DNA from: Clostridium thailandense
GTDB taxonomy: Bacteria; Bacillota; Clostridia; Clostridiales; Clostridiaceae
Length of the DNA: 64,000 nt
Assembly (NCBI RefSeq): GCF_019207025.1
Contig: NZ_JAEEGC010000098.1
Coordinates: 1 to 64,000 of the forward strand
Direction of reading: 5' to 3'
Shown: positions 1 through 8,183 of the stretch, in pieces
Layout: each line of letters starts with the position of its first letter
How positions within the stretch are numbered: the stretch's first letter is position 1
Position numbers and translations under genes: made by a program
Notes under the pieces: model-generated
The model's database searches: none
What the model saw: the letters and a program-made list of their open reading frames with translations, nothing else
What the model was told of the DNA's origin: nothing

Positions 1-33
1 TTACTTTATTACATATTAATGAAAGGAAATGCT

Positions 34-675
34 ATGGGAACGAAAGAACGAAAAGAAAGAGAAATGTTAATAAGAAAAAATGATATTATAGATGCAGCAG
101 AAAGGGTTTTTTTTGAAAAAGGTATACAGCAATCAACTATGGATGAAATTGCTAGAGAAGCTGAGTTTAGTAAAAGAACAATTTATATATACTTTCAAAG
201 TAAGGATCAGATTTATTATGAGATCATGCTACGAGCGTTTAGGGTCTTAAATAATATGTTAGGAAAAAGTTTAGAAAATAAAGAGTCAGCTACAAGCATA
301 GAAAAAATAAATGTAATAGCAGAAACTTTTATTGAATTTATAAGAAGTCAACCTAATTATTTTAAGGTAATAGTAGATTATGAGAATCAAGAATCGGATT
401 TCAAGAATCAGGATAAGGTAATTACTGAATGTTATAAAGAAGGAGAAAAATCCCTAAATATTTTGAAGGAAATAATTAGCAAGGGAATTGAAGAAGGAAG
501 TATATTAGAAAACATAAATATAAATTACACAATAGTTATTTTATGGTCAAGTATTGCAGGGATTTTCAATAGTATTGTTAAGAAGGAAAGTTATTTAAGG
601 CATTATTATAACATACAAATCCAGCAGTTAATAGAAGAGGCATTTGAATTTATGATAAGAGCAATAAAAAAATAG
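34..675 (+). CDS. TetR/AcrR-family transcriptional regulator
   Basis: The N-terminal 50 or so residues form the helix-turn-helix typical of TetR regulators, with the pattern IIDAAERVFFEKG, then QSTMDEIAREAEFSKRTIYIYFQSKD. The C-terminal half is a helical ligand-binding domain without a recognisable specificity. About 213 residues is the usual family length. I place the start at the ATG at 34, because AAAGGA lies about 5 bases before it; an in-frame ATG at 19 has no room for a ribosome site. The next gene begins 15 bases after the stop, so both are probably co-transcribed. Such regulators usually repress their own operon and respond to a small molecule. The effector is unknown, and the upstream region is cut by the window edge. 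Confidence 0.9.
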   Translation: MGTKERKEREMLIRKNDIIDAAERVFFEKGIQQSTMDEIAREAEFSKRTIYIYFQSKDQIYYEIMLRAFRVLNNMLGKSLENKESATSIEKINVIAETFIEFIRSQPNYFKVIVDYENQESDFKNQDKVITECYKEGEKSLNILKEIISKGIEEGSILENININYTIVILWSSIAGIFNSIVKKESYLRHYYNIQIQQLIEEAFEFMIRAIKK

Positions 676-689
676 AGGAGGAGGTAACA

Positions 690-1442
690 GTGAAAAGACA
701 AATTTTCTTTTTAGTGAGTATGATTGTTATAATCATACTAGCAATCTACAAAACTGCAGATATAGTAAAGATTAACGGAACTAGTACTATTAAAATGATA
801 GACAAAAAAGAAGGTAAAGATTTAACCATTTCAATTACAAAAGGAGAACAATATCTTCATAAATTTAAAATTAATTCTTTTATTAGTATAAAAACCTCTC
901 CGCAATTTGCAGTTTGGATTGAGGATTTGAATGGAAATTATATTGAGACATTATATGCAACATCGAAAATTGTCAATCAAAGCTGGAGCAAAGCGCCAAA
1001 TGATTCTGCACCTAAAAATCAAATTAAGCGTGAAGAAGCTTTGCCATATTGGACTCATAAGCGTGGCAATAATGTAATAGAAGCGGATGTAATATCATCA
1101 GCTACGCCAAAGGGAAATTTTATTATAAAAACTAAAACTAGTGATAAGCAGAGTAAATATTTAATCCTTGCCGAATTTAATAGTTCAACAGATTTTAATG
1201 AATATTATCCCAAAGATGCAGTTCCTAATATGGATAATTATTCCGGGGGAGAATGGGGAAGTGGTCAACCTGCCCTTGTCTACAGTACGACTATTGATTT
1301 GAATTCCACAAATAGTGTATATAATTTGAAACTTATTGGTCACAGTAGTCCTAGCGGAAAAGATGGAAATCTGTATGAAGATTTTTCTAAGTTGACTACA
1401 GCAAAGAATATAATTAAAAGTATAACAATTGAAGTAAAGTAG
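690..1442 (+). CDS. Secreted or membrane-anchored protein, DUF2271-like
   Basis: The start is a GTG preceded by a very strong GAGGAGG ribosome site. Residues 4-20 form one hydrophobic segment, either an uncleaved anchor or a signal peptide; no lipobox cysteine is visible. The rest is a beta-rich extracellular domain. A central stretch, around FAVWIEDLNGNYIETLY and then W-x-K-x-P, recalls DUF2271-type periplasmic proteins that often accompany FMN-binding or redox proteins, but I cannot confirm this by eye. It follows the TetR gene by 14 bases, so that regulator probably controls it. A terminator follows. Function is unknown; the membrane or secreted location is the safest statement. Confidence 0.7.
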   Translation: MKRQIFFLVSMIVIIILAIYKTADIVKINGTSTIKMIDKKEGKDLTISITKGEQYLHKFKINSFISIKTSPQFAVWIEDLNGNYIETLYATSKIVNQSWSKAPNDSAPKNQIKREEALPYWTHKRGNNVIEADVISSATPKGNFIIKTKTSDKQSKYLILAEFNSSTDFNEYYPKDAVPNMDNYSGGEWGSGQPALVYSTTIDLNSTNSVYNLKLIGHSSPSGKDGNLYEDFSKLTTAKNIIKSITIEVK

Positions 1443-1516
1443 TTATAAATTTTAGACTTATTGTGGAAATATGAGTTCTCAACTAAAAGTTTTATCTAAA
1501 GAGAAAGAAAAAAGTA

Positions 1517-1558
1517 GAAAGTTTACTTATTTAAGTTTTTCAAAATAAGTAAACTTTC
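1517..1558. terminator. Bidirectional intrinsic terminator
   Basis: A near-perfect inverted repeat (GAAAGTTTACTTATTT and its complement, with a 10-base loop) lies between two convergent genes. The arms are A/T rich, with T-rich flanks on both strands. It probably ends both the TetR operon and the desulfurase gene. Confidence 0.8.
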
Positions 1559-1570
1559 AATGATGGGTAA

Positions 1571-2881
1571 CTATTGAAAAGAAGATTTGTGTTTAATAAT
1601 TTTTTTGAGCGTTTTAACCAGTGCATCTACTTCTTCGTAGGTGTTATAAAAACTAAAACTAAGTCTAACCATTCCAGGTCGGTTAATATCTCGATTTTTT
1701 TGATAATATTCCATTTCTTCAGCTGGAATTTTTAGTAGTCTCCTGATGTATGGGTGAGCACAAAAACACCCACTTCTAACTGCAATTCCTGAGATTTCGG
1801 ATAACTTTTTAGCTGTAAATTCGTGGTAAACACCGTCTATATTGAAAGGAAGTATGGCAACTTTATCACAGTTATCAGTATCACAGTAGATTGTAATGCC
1901 TGGTATTTTTTTTAATTGTTCTAGAGCGTAGTAATAGATATCCATTTCTTTTTTATCTATTTTTCGCATATCTAGATGATTAAGTGTTTTAATTGCAGTA
2001 GTTAATGCTATAACACCCATTAAATTAGGAGTACCTGCTTCGTTTTTATCAGGTGGGTCTGCCCAAGTCACAAAATCATCCGTTACTATATCAATAGTAC
2101 CACCTCCGACATGATCTGGCTCTGCAAATGAAAAAAAGTCTTTAGGTCCTACAAGAACTCCGGTACCGAAAGGAGCATACATTTTATGAGCTGAGAATGC
2201 AAGAAAGTCAATACATCTGTCTTTGTGTGAAGATTTCATATAAATAGGATAATGTGGAACAAGTTGAGCTCCATCTACTAATATTTTGGCATTGTAATTG
2301 TGACAGAGGCTAGCAATTTTGTATATAGGATTTTTATATCCAGTAACATTGGAAGCGCCTGTGACACATACTAATTTAACTTTTCCGTTATATTTTTTAA
2401 GCTTATTTTCTAAGTCTGATATATTTAACTTTCCAAGTGCATCTACATCAATATAATCAACTCTAAATTTATTTCTCCAAGGTAGGTCGTTAGAGTGATG
2501 TTCCATTCGTGTTGAAATAATTACACAGTCATCATAAATATTTGATATAATGGAGGACAATTTATTTATAGCTTCAGTAGTATTTTTTACATAAATAACT
2601 GTGTTTTTGCGATGATCGCAATGGATAAAGTCACATACTATTTTGCGTGAATCCTCATACACTTTAGATGAAAATATAGATTTGTAGCCTGTTCCTCTGT
2701 GAATTGAAGAATAGTGCCTTGAGAAATCCGTTATTGCATCTAAAACAACCTTAAAGGGTGGAGTAGTAGCTGCATTATCGAAATTTATAGCAGTTGTTAA
2801 TTTCCCATTTGCAATGGGGATTTTTTCATTTACACCAGCAATCATATCTCTATAATCATGTTTATTTTTATTATGATCCAT
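1571..2881 (-). CDS. Cysteine desulfurase-like class V aminotransferase
   Basis: This is a PLP enzyme of the SufS/CsdA group of class V aminotransferases, about 436 residues. The PLP lysine is K233 in SAHKMYAPFG. The His pair that stacks on PLP is in MEHHSNDLPW (about 127-136). The N-terminal NFDNAATT substrate loop is present. A cysteine in SGCFCAHP (C372 or C374) matches the persulfide-forming position. Members strip sulfur from cysteine, or selenium from selenocysteine, for Fe-S, thiolation or selenium metabolism. No sufBCDU or iscU gene is adjacent, so the acceptor is not known. The gene stands alone with a GGGAG ribosome site, and a Fur-like palindrome lies just upstream. The Cys-x-Cys arrangement at the active loop deserves attention. 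Confidence 0.88.
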   Translation of the reverse strand: MDHNKNKHDYRDMIAGVNEKIPIANGKLTTAINFDNAATTPPFKVVLDAITDFSRHYSSIHRGTGYKSIFSSKVYEDSRKIVCDFIHCDHRKNTVIYVKNTTEAINKLSSIISNIYDDCVIISTRMEHHSNDLPWRNKFRVDYIDVDALGKLNISDLENKLKKYNGKVKLVCVTGASNVTGYKNPIYKIASLCHNYNAKILVDGAQLVPHYPIYMKSSHKDRCIDFLAFSAHKMYAPFGTGVLVGPKDFFSFAEPDHVGGGTIDIVTDDFVTWADPPDKNEAGTPNLMGVIALTTAIKTLNHLDMRKIDKKEMDIYYYALEQLKKIPGITIYCDTDNCDKVAILPFNIDGVYHEFTAKKLSEISGIAVRSGCFCAHPYIRRLLKIPAEEMEYYQKNRDINRPGMVRLSFSFYNTYEEVDALVKTLKKIIKHKSSFQ

Positions 2882-2898
2882 GGTAAATCACTCCCTAT

Positions 2899-2917
2899 AA
2901 TAATGATATGCATTATT
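2899..2917. promoter_or_regulatory. Fur-like operator
   Basis: The 19 bases AATAATGATATGCATTATT form a palindrome with 7-base arms and match the classical Fur consensus at 15 of 19 positions by my alignment. The site lies 18 bases upstream of the cysteine desulfurase start on the minus strand, where a repressor would block initiation. Calling it Fur rather than another regulator is inference. Confidence 0.45.
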
Positions 2918-2995
2918 AATGTGTGAGGTGATTTATTTCTAAATAAATCAAAGAAAATACATTAAAATACTGAATTAGGAGAATATAAAGTAGAA

Positions 2996-3025
2996 TTGAC
3001 GAAAAACACCATTATAGTATATACT
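2996..3025 (+). promoter_or_regulatory. Sigma-A promoter of the ZTP riboswitch transcript
   Basis: TTGACG and TATACT are separated by 18 bases. Initiation would fall around 3032, just before the first stem of the riboswitch, which fits its position well. Confidence 0.7.
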
Positions 3026-3046
3026 TAAATAAAAAAGAATAAAAAT

Positions 3047-3150
3047 CAATCATGTAACTGGCGGAAATGGAGATTACCATGGGGAGCATGATTGAAAAGA
3101 GTATCGGCCGCCTGGGTAAATATAAATTTATCCAGGCGGCTTTTTATTTT
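3047..3150 (+). ncRNA. ZTP (pfl) riboswitch with intrinsic terminator
   Basis: The first stem pairs AATCATG near 3050 with CATGATT near 3087. The internal GGCGG...GGAGATTACCATGGGG stretch is typical of the pfl motif, and a conserved GCCGCC follows. The GCCGCCTGG-type 3' segment (3107 onward) can also pair with CCAGGCGGC at 3132-3140, followed by five T. This is the standard expression platform: ZTP or ZMP binding stabilises the aptamer pseudoknot and prevents the terminator hairpin. The downstream gene uses ZMP (AICAR) as substrate, which supports the call strongly. Confidence 0.92.
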
Positions 3151-3169
3151 ACTTTTGGAGGTTGATTTT

Positions 3170-4345
3170 ATGAAAAACATTGAGGTTTTACTTAAGTATG
3201 GATGTAACCCGCAGCAAAAACCAGCAAGAATTTATGTAAAGGATGGCAGATTACCTTTTAAAATTTTAAATGGCAATCCAGGATATATTAATTTTATGGA
3301 TGCCTTTAACTCCTGGCAATTAGTAAAGGAATTGAAACAGGTAACGAATCTTCCAGCAGCAGCGTCTTTTAAACATGTCAGTCCTGCAGGAGCAGCAGTG
3401 GGAATACCTCTTAATGATGCACTAAAAAAGTCCTATTTTGTTAAGGATATAGAACTAACTCCAGTTGCCGCTGCTTATGCAAGAGCCAGAGGTGCAGATA
3501 GAATGTCTTCTTTTGGAGATTGGGCAGCTATAAGTGAAGTTGTTGATTTACCTACTGCAATAATTTTAAGTAAGTCTGTTTCAGATGGAATAATTGCTAG
3601 AGGGTATACAGAAGAAGCACTACAGCTTCTAAAGAGAAAGAAAAAAGGCAACTATTGTGTAATTGAAATGGATTGGGACTATGAGCCAGAAGACATAGAG
3701 AAAAGAGAGATATATGGAATAACTTTTGAACAAAAAAGAAATGATATTTTAATAAATGAAGATGTTCTTAGAAATATGGTTACTAAAAATAAAAATATTA
3801 CGGGAGATGCAAAACGTGATCTGATTATATCCATGATTACTTTAAAATACACTCAGTCCAATTCAGTTTGTTTCGCAATTGATGGTCAAGTTATTGGTGT
3901 AGGTGCTGGCCAACAATCACGTGTACATTGTACAAGGCTAGCAGCATCAAAAGCAGATATATGGTATTTGAGACAACATCCTGCTGTACTTAATTTGTCT
4001 TTTAAAGAAGGTGTTTCAATGCCAGAAATGGATAACGCTATAGACCAATACCTTAGAGATGATGTTACTTCAGTAGAAATGCAGGAATGGAAAAATGTGT
4101 TTAAAGAACTACCAAAGAAATTAACAAAAGAAGAAAAACTAGCATGGTTATCCAATTTCACAGGAGTTTCATTAGGTTCAGATGCATTTTTTCCTTTTAG
4201 AGATAACATAGATAGGGCAGCTCAAAGCGGAGTAAAATATGTTATTCAGCCTGGTGGCTCCTTAAGGGACAATAGTGTAATAGAAGCTTGTGATGAATAT
4301 GATATGGCTATGGCCTTTTCGGGTATAAGGTTATTTCATCATTAA
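3170..4345 (+). CDS. Stand-alone AICAR transformylase (PurH C-terminal domain homologue)
   Basis: The 391 residues correspond to the AICAR formyltransferase half of PurH; the N-terminal IMP cyclohydrolase domain is absent. Visible signatures are FKHVSPAGAAVG (about 64-75, catalytic Lys-His pair), GAGQQSRVH, SDAFFPFRDNID and QPGGSLRD. The family transfers a formyl group from 10-formyl-tetrahydrofolate to AICAR (ZMP), the penultimate step of de novo purine synthesis. The start is the ATG at 3170 with GGAGG upstream; longer in-frame extensions run into the riboswitch terminator and are not real. No other pur gene is adjacent, so this is a solitary unit switched on when ZMP or ZTP builds up under folate or formate limitation. 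A full-length PurH may exist elsewhere in the genome. Confidence 0.9.
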   Translation: MKNIEVLLKYGCNPQQKPARIYVKDGRLPFKILNGNPGYINFMDAFNSWQLVKELKQVTNLPAAASFKHVSPAGAAVGIPLNDALKKSYFVKDIELTPVAAAYARARGADRMSSFGDWAAISEVVDLPTAIILSKSVSDGIIARGYTEEALQLLKRKKKGNYCVIEMDWDYEPEDIEKREIYGITFEQKRNDILINEDVLRNMVTKNKNITGDAKRDLIISMITLKYTQSNSVCFAIDGQVIGVGAGQQSRVHCTRLAASKADIWYLRQHPAVLNLSFKEGVSMPEMDNAIDQYLRDDVTSVEMQEWKNVFKELPKKLTKEEKLAWLSNFTGVSLGSDAFFPFRDNIDRAAQSGVKYVIQPGGSLRDNSVIEACDEYDMAMAFSGIRLFHH

Positions 4346-4388
4346 AATTATAATATAGATGTATTTGAAGATATACTTTCATAACTAC

Positions 4389-4435
4389 AAAAATCACTAT
4401 CAGAATTCATAGTAATTCTGATAGTGATTTTTATT
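4389..4435 (+). terminator. Intrinsic terminator
   Basis: A perfect inverted repeat (AATCACTATCAGAATT and its complement, 6-base loop) is followed by TTTTTATTT. It ends the AICAR transformylase transcript. Confidence 0.88.
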
Positions 4436-4562
4436 TGTATTTATTATGCTGCAAGTATCGTTTTAGAAAAGTTTGTATAATAGCTTGTTCTTGAAATAAT
4501 ATACTTTATATTTACTTTGTCTAGCTTATAAAATGGCTAATTTGGTATTATTGTGCAAGCTC

Positions 4563-4606
4563 TGTAACAGAATTGTAACAGAATTGTAACATTTGAACTT
4601 TATAAT
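4563..4606 (+). promoter_or_regulatory. Promoter with three TGTAAC boxes (OmpR-type operator)
   Basis: TGTAAC occurs at 4563, 4574 and 4585, exactly 11 bases apart, and TATAAT lies at 4601, 10 bases after the last box. No good -35 exists at the usual distance; the boxes occupy that region. This is the layout of an activator of the OmpR/PhoB class. The same geometry is found before 8184 and 13038. The 360-base gap from 4346 otherwise holds the terminator and a 100-base untranslated leader. Confidence 0.75.
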
Positions 4607-4705
4607 GATCGTATAAATATTGAGGAAATAAGATCCAATAGCCGAAATATATGAGATAACAAAATTAATAACTTTAACAATAATTAAACTTGGAGGTTTT
4701 CAGGC

Positions 4706-6091
4706 ATGAAAAAGTTTCTATCAAAAAAGGCGTTAGCAATAATAGCCTTAGTACTTGTAGTAGGGGTAGGTGGATATTTTGTACATAAAAAGTATGCATC
4801 TAAAAATTCTACTAAATCATCTACCAAGTATTCTTTATCAAAGGTAACAAAAACAAATCTAGATATTACTGTAGAGGCTACTGGTACTGTTACAGGGGCA
4901 GATGCGGTAAATGTTTATTCTTCTAATACTGGCGCTATACAGGGAATGACTGCAAAATTAGGGGGTGCTGTTAATAAAGGGGATTTGTTTTGCAAAATTG
5001 ATGATGATACAAATCAACAGGCAGTAGAAAATGCAAAAATCTCTCTACAGCATAGTTATCTGGAGCTGCAGTCACTGAAAAATCAGTTAGATGACCTCAC
5101 AATAAAGGCTCCTATAGATGGAAAAGTAAGAGCAGTATATGCAGCAGCAGGAGATGATATTGCTTCTATAAAATCTACTTATGGAGGAATGGCAATGATA
5201 ACTGTAGGTGATGGTTCTTTGGAAACAGCTGTTCCATTTCCTTCTAGTGGAAAAGTAGCAGAAGTTAATGTATCAGCTGGACAGACTGTTAAAAAAGGTG
5301 ATGTTTTATTTAAGCTTGATCCTAAAACTTTAAATAACAGCATTGCTCAAAAAGAAAATGACATTAAGCTGGCAGAAAAAAATCTAGCAGATAAGGAAGA
5401 AACATTATCTAAATCTACAATATCCACTCCTATAAGCGGAATAGTAACAACGTTAAGTGTTAAAAATGGTGAAATTGTAACAAATGAAAAACTTATAGCT
5501 ACTATAACAGATACAGCTAAAATGCAGGTAACACTTGCTGTGGATGAATTAGATATTAATAAGGTGCAAATTGGACAAACAACCACTGTAAAGATAGATG
5601 ATATTGAAAATAAAACCTTCACAGGTATCGTTGAGTCTATTGCACAAAGTGGTACAACCACGAATAATGTTACAACCTATGATGTAATTGTAACTATAAA
5701 TAATCCGGAAAATGTAAAAATAGGAATGAATGCAAATGTTACTATTGCAGTACAAAGTAAAGCAAACGTATTGACAGTTCCAGTAGAAGCTATTGTAGAA
5801 AAAAATGGTAAGAAGTATGTTATGGTTCAGGATACACAGAAATCACCTTCATCATCTTCGTCTAGCAAAAAAGATTCTAATAATACAACTCCAGGAAAAC
5901 TTGTAGAAGTAAAGACAGGGCTTAAGAATAAAACTTTAATTGAAATAACAAGTGGTGTTACTGAGGGACAAACTGTTATGACAGAACTTTCAGAAAGCAC
6001 GAGTACAAGTACGAAGTCAAGCAGCAAGAGCAAAAGTAGCCAGCAAAGTGGCGGAATGGGAGGCGGAATGGGAGGCCCTCCAGGAATGTAA
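4706..6091 (+). CDS. Membrane-fusion (HlyD/MacA/YknX-type) adaptor of an ABC exporter
   Basis: One N-terminal membrane segment (about 8-25) is followed by the HlyD-family barrel-sandwich hybrid. A lipoyl-like half lies near 60-100 and a second near 165-245, around a short helical hairpin, with beta-barrel domains after that. Length 461 is normal. In Gram-positive bacteria such adaptors sit outside the membrane and connect to a MacB-like permease. The next two genes are its ATPase and permease, so this is a YknXYZ- or MacAB-like exporter, often used against antimicrobial peptides or toxic metabolites. The C-terminus is low-complexity: a Ser/Lys-rich linker and a Gly/Met/Pro tail (GGMGGGMGGPPGM), echoed in the GT39 protein downstream. 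The ribosome site is GGAGG before the ATG. Confidence 0.9.
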   Translation: MKKFLSKKALAIIALVLVVGVGGYFVHKKYASKNSTKSSTKYSLSKVTKTNLDITVEATGTVTGADAVNVYSSNTGAIQGMTAKLGGAVNKGDLFCKIDDDTNQQAVENAKISLQHSYLELQSLKNQLDDLTIKAPIDGKVRAVYAAAGDDIASIKSTYGGMAMITVGDGSLETAVPFPSSGKVAEVNVSAGQTVKKGDVLFKLDPKTLNNSIAQKENDIKLAEKNLADKEETLSKSTISTPISGIVTTLSVKNGEIVTNEKLIATITDTAKMQVTLAVDELDINKVQIGQTTTVKIDDIENKTFTGIVESIAQSGTTTNNVTTYDVIVTINNPENVKIGMNANVTIAVQSKANVLTVPVEAIVEKNGKKYVMVQDTQKSPSSSSSSKKDSNNTTPGKLVEVKTGLKNKTLIEITSGVTEGQTVMTELSESTSTSTKSSSKSKSSQQSGGMGGGMGGPPGM

Positions 6092-6118
6092 ACATATTTT
6101 AAATAGGGGAGAGATAAT

Positions 6119-6820
6119 ATGGATGTTGTTATAGAAATGAAAGATGTTAATAAAATCTATAAAATGGGCAGCAGCGAATATAGGGCTTTAAGCGATGTTA
6201 ATTTGAATATAAAAAAAGGTGAGTTTGTATCAATAGTAGGGCCTTCTGGTGCAGGAAAATCTACTTTAATGAATATAATAGGGTGTTTAGATTTGGCAAC
6301 TTCCGGACAATATATTCTTGATGGAGAAAACACTGATTGTAGTGATGATAAATTATCTGAAATTCGTAATAGAAAGATAGGCTTTATATTTCAAAACTAC
6401 AATCTTTTGCCAAAAATGAATGTAATAGAGAATGTAGAATTACCTTTAATATATCAAGGATTAAGTAACAAAGAAATGAAGGAAAAAGCCTTAAAGTCTT
6501 TAGAAAGAGTTGGACTCGCTTCTCATATTAAGCATAAACCTGCAGAACTTTCAGGAGGTCAAAAGCAAAGGGTTGCAATTGCAAGAGCACTTGCAACTGA
6601 GCCTGAACTATTACTTGCAGATGAACCTACGGGAGCATTAGACAGTAAAACAGGAAAAGAAGTTATTGAAATGCTTAAGCAATTAAATAAAGAGGGAAAT
6701 ACAATCGTGCTTATAACACATGATCGTGAAATTGCACAGGAAGCTAAAAGAATAATAACTGTAAAAGATGGACGTATTGAATCAGATGAATCAAATATTG
6801 AATATAGCAGGGTGGTTTAA
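6119..6820 (+). CDS. ABC exporter ATPase (MacB/YknY/LolD type)
   Basis: This 233-residue nucleotide-binding protein shows Walker A GPSGAGKST (about 42-50), a Q-loop around FQNYNLLP, the signature LSGGQKQRVAIARAL (about 141-155) and Walker B LLLADEPTGALD. The DEPTGALDSKTG sequence is typical of the MacB/LolD/YknY branch. It hydrolyses ATP in the cytoplasm to drive the permease encoded by the next gene. It lies 27 bases after the adaptor, and its stop adjoins the permease start, so the three genes form a tight operon. Confidence 0.95.
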   Translation: MDVVIEMKDVNKIYKMGSSEYRALSDVNLNIKKGEFVSIVGPSGAGKSTLMNIIGCLDLATSGQYILDGENTDCSDDKLSEIRNRKIGFIFQNYNLLPKMNVIENVELPLIYQGLSNKEMKEKALKSLERVGLASHIKHKPAELSGGQKQRVAIARALATEPELLLADEPTGALDSKTGKEVIEMLKQLNKEGNTIVLITHDREIAQEAKRIITVKDGRIESDESNIEYSRVV

Positions 6821-8008
6821 ATGAAATTTAGCAAGCTTATAAAAATGGCAGTTTCATCGGTTTTGGCTAATAAAATGAGATCTTTTCTTACTATGCTGGG
6901 GATAATAATAGGTATCAGTTCTGTTATAGCCCTAGTAGGTATGGGTCAAGGTACTAAACAGGATGTAGCTTCTAAAATTTCAAGTTTAGGAACTAATCTT
7001 ATAACTGTAAATATCATGGGAAGAAGAAGCGTAACAGTGACAACTGCTGAATTGAATGAACTTAAAAAGAAACCAGGGATAAAGGATATAGCACCTTCGG
7101 CTTCAGAGGGAAACATATATGTAAAGTCAGGAAGTAGTTCAAAAAGTACAACTACTTCTATTGAAGGAGGCGTACCAGCTTATGCTACTATAAAGAATTT
7201 AGGTGTAAGTAGTGGAAGATTTATAAATCAAGATGATGTAGACAGCAGGTACAGAGTTGCAGTAATTGGTTCAGATGTAGCAGATACTCTGTTTGGAAGT
7301 ACAGATATTGTTGGAGAGGAGATTAATATAAATGGAAGCACATTCTCCATAGTAGGGGTACTTGCAACTCAGGGGGGGAGTGGACAAGATTCACCAGATG
7401 AAAAAATAATAATACCTTTAAGTGTTGCACAAAGATTGTTCAAAATTTCAACGATAAAAACTTTTTATGTTGAAGCTACAGATCAGAATTCTGTATCGGA
7501 AGCTAAGGCATATCTCCAATTGTTTATGGATAATAAATTTAGTAGTGACTCTTCGGGTAGTACTAATTATAGAATAATGGATCAATCTACTCTTTTAGAA
7601 ACTGCAACATCAACAACTGACAGCATGACTACTATGCTCTCAGGAATAGCATGTATATCTTTATTAGTTGGTGGAATAGGAATTATGAATATTATGCTTG
7701 TTTCAGTAATTGAAAGAACAAGAGAAATAGGCATAAGAAAAGCTATTGGAGCAAAGAGGAGTACTATATTGTTGCAATTCTTGCTAGAATCAGCTGGAAT
7801 AAGTACTGTTGGAGGAATACTAGGAGTTTTAGGAGGATATTTAGCAGCTTATGTTATGAAGACTTTTTTTAATACATCTGTTGTAATATCTAGTAATGTA
7901 GTTTTAGCATCGTTTCTATTTTCAATTTTTGTAGGTATAGTCTTTGGAGTATATCCTGCCGATAAAGCTTCTAAACTAAGTCCAATTGAAGCTCTAAGGT
8001 TTGAATAA
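6821..8008 (+). CDS. MacB/FtsX-type ABC exporter permease
   Basis: The protein has the MacB layout: one N-terminal membrane segment (about 20-42), an extracellular MacB_PCD core of about 220 residues, and three membrane segments near the C-terminus (about 270-295, 320-345 and 355-380). Conserved FtsX-family stretches such as RTREIGIRKAIGAKRSTI are present. Length 395 is usual. With the ATPase and adaptor it would form a mechanotransmitting exporter rather than a channel. The substrate is unknown; antimicrobial peptides or envelope lipids are the family's usual cargo. Translation probably couples to the ATPase, whose stop codon directly precedes the ATG. Confidence 0.93.
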   Translation: MKFSKLIKMAVSSVLANKMRSFLTMLGIIIGISSVIALVGMGQGTKQDVASKISSLGTNLITVNIMGRRSVTVTTAELNELKKKPGIKDIAPSASEGNIYVKSGSSSKSTTTSIEGGVPAYATIKNLGVSSGRFINQDDVDSRYRVAVIGSDVADTLFGSTDIVGEEININGSTFSIVGVLATQGGSGQDSPDEKIIIPLSVAQRLFKISTIKTFYVEATDQNSVSEAKAYLQLFMDNKFSSDSSGSTNYRIMDQSTLLETATSTTDSMTTMLSGIACISLLVGGIGIMNIMLVSVIERTREIGIRKAIGAKRSTILLQFLLESAGISTVGGILGVLGGYLAAYVMKTFFNTSVVISSNVVLASFLFSIFVGIVFGVYPADKASKLSPIEALRFE

Positions 8009-8011
8009 GAT

Positions 8012-8055
8012 AATAGGGTTCTTAAGTGAATTTTCACTTAAGAACCCTATTTTGT
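8012..8055 (+). terminator. Intrinsic terminator
   Basis: Nearly perfect arms (AATAGGGTTCTTAAGTGAA and its complement) are separated by a 2-base turn and end in a T-rich tract. This closes the exporter operon. Confidence 0.9.
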
Positions 8056-8063
8056 GTTTAAAA

Positions 8064-8107
8064 TGCATTTGAATTGTAACTTAAATGTAACAATACGAGG
8101 CTACAAT
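8064..8107 (+). promoter_or_regulatory. Promoter with TGTAAC boxes
   Basis: TGTAAC at 8075 and 8086 are 11 bases apart, and a degenerate third box (TGCATT) lies 11 bases further upstream at 8064. TACAAT at 8102 lies 10 bases after the last box. Spacing is identical to the promoter at 4563. Confidence 0.7.
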
Positions 8108-8183
8108 ATAAACATAAACTTGATATTGAAAAAATAATTTTTAGAATGAGTACAAAAAAATATTAATTGTTGAGGTGATATAT

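Noticed and set aside
3092..3169. In-frame extension of the AICAR transformylase from 3092
   Set aside because: It would translate the riboswitch and its terminator hairpin. The ATG at 3170 has a proper GGAGG and matches the family N-terminus.
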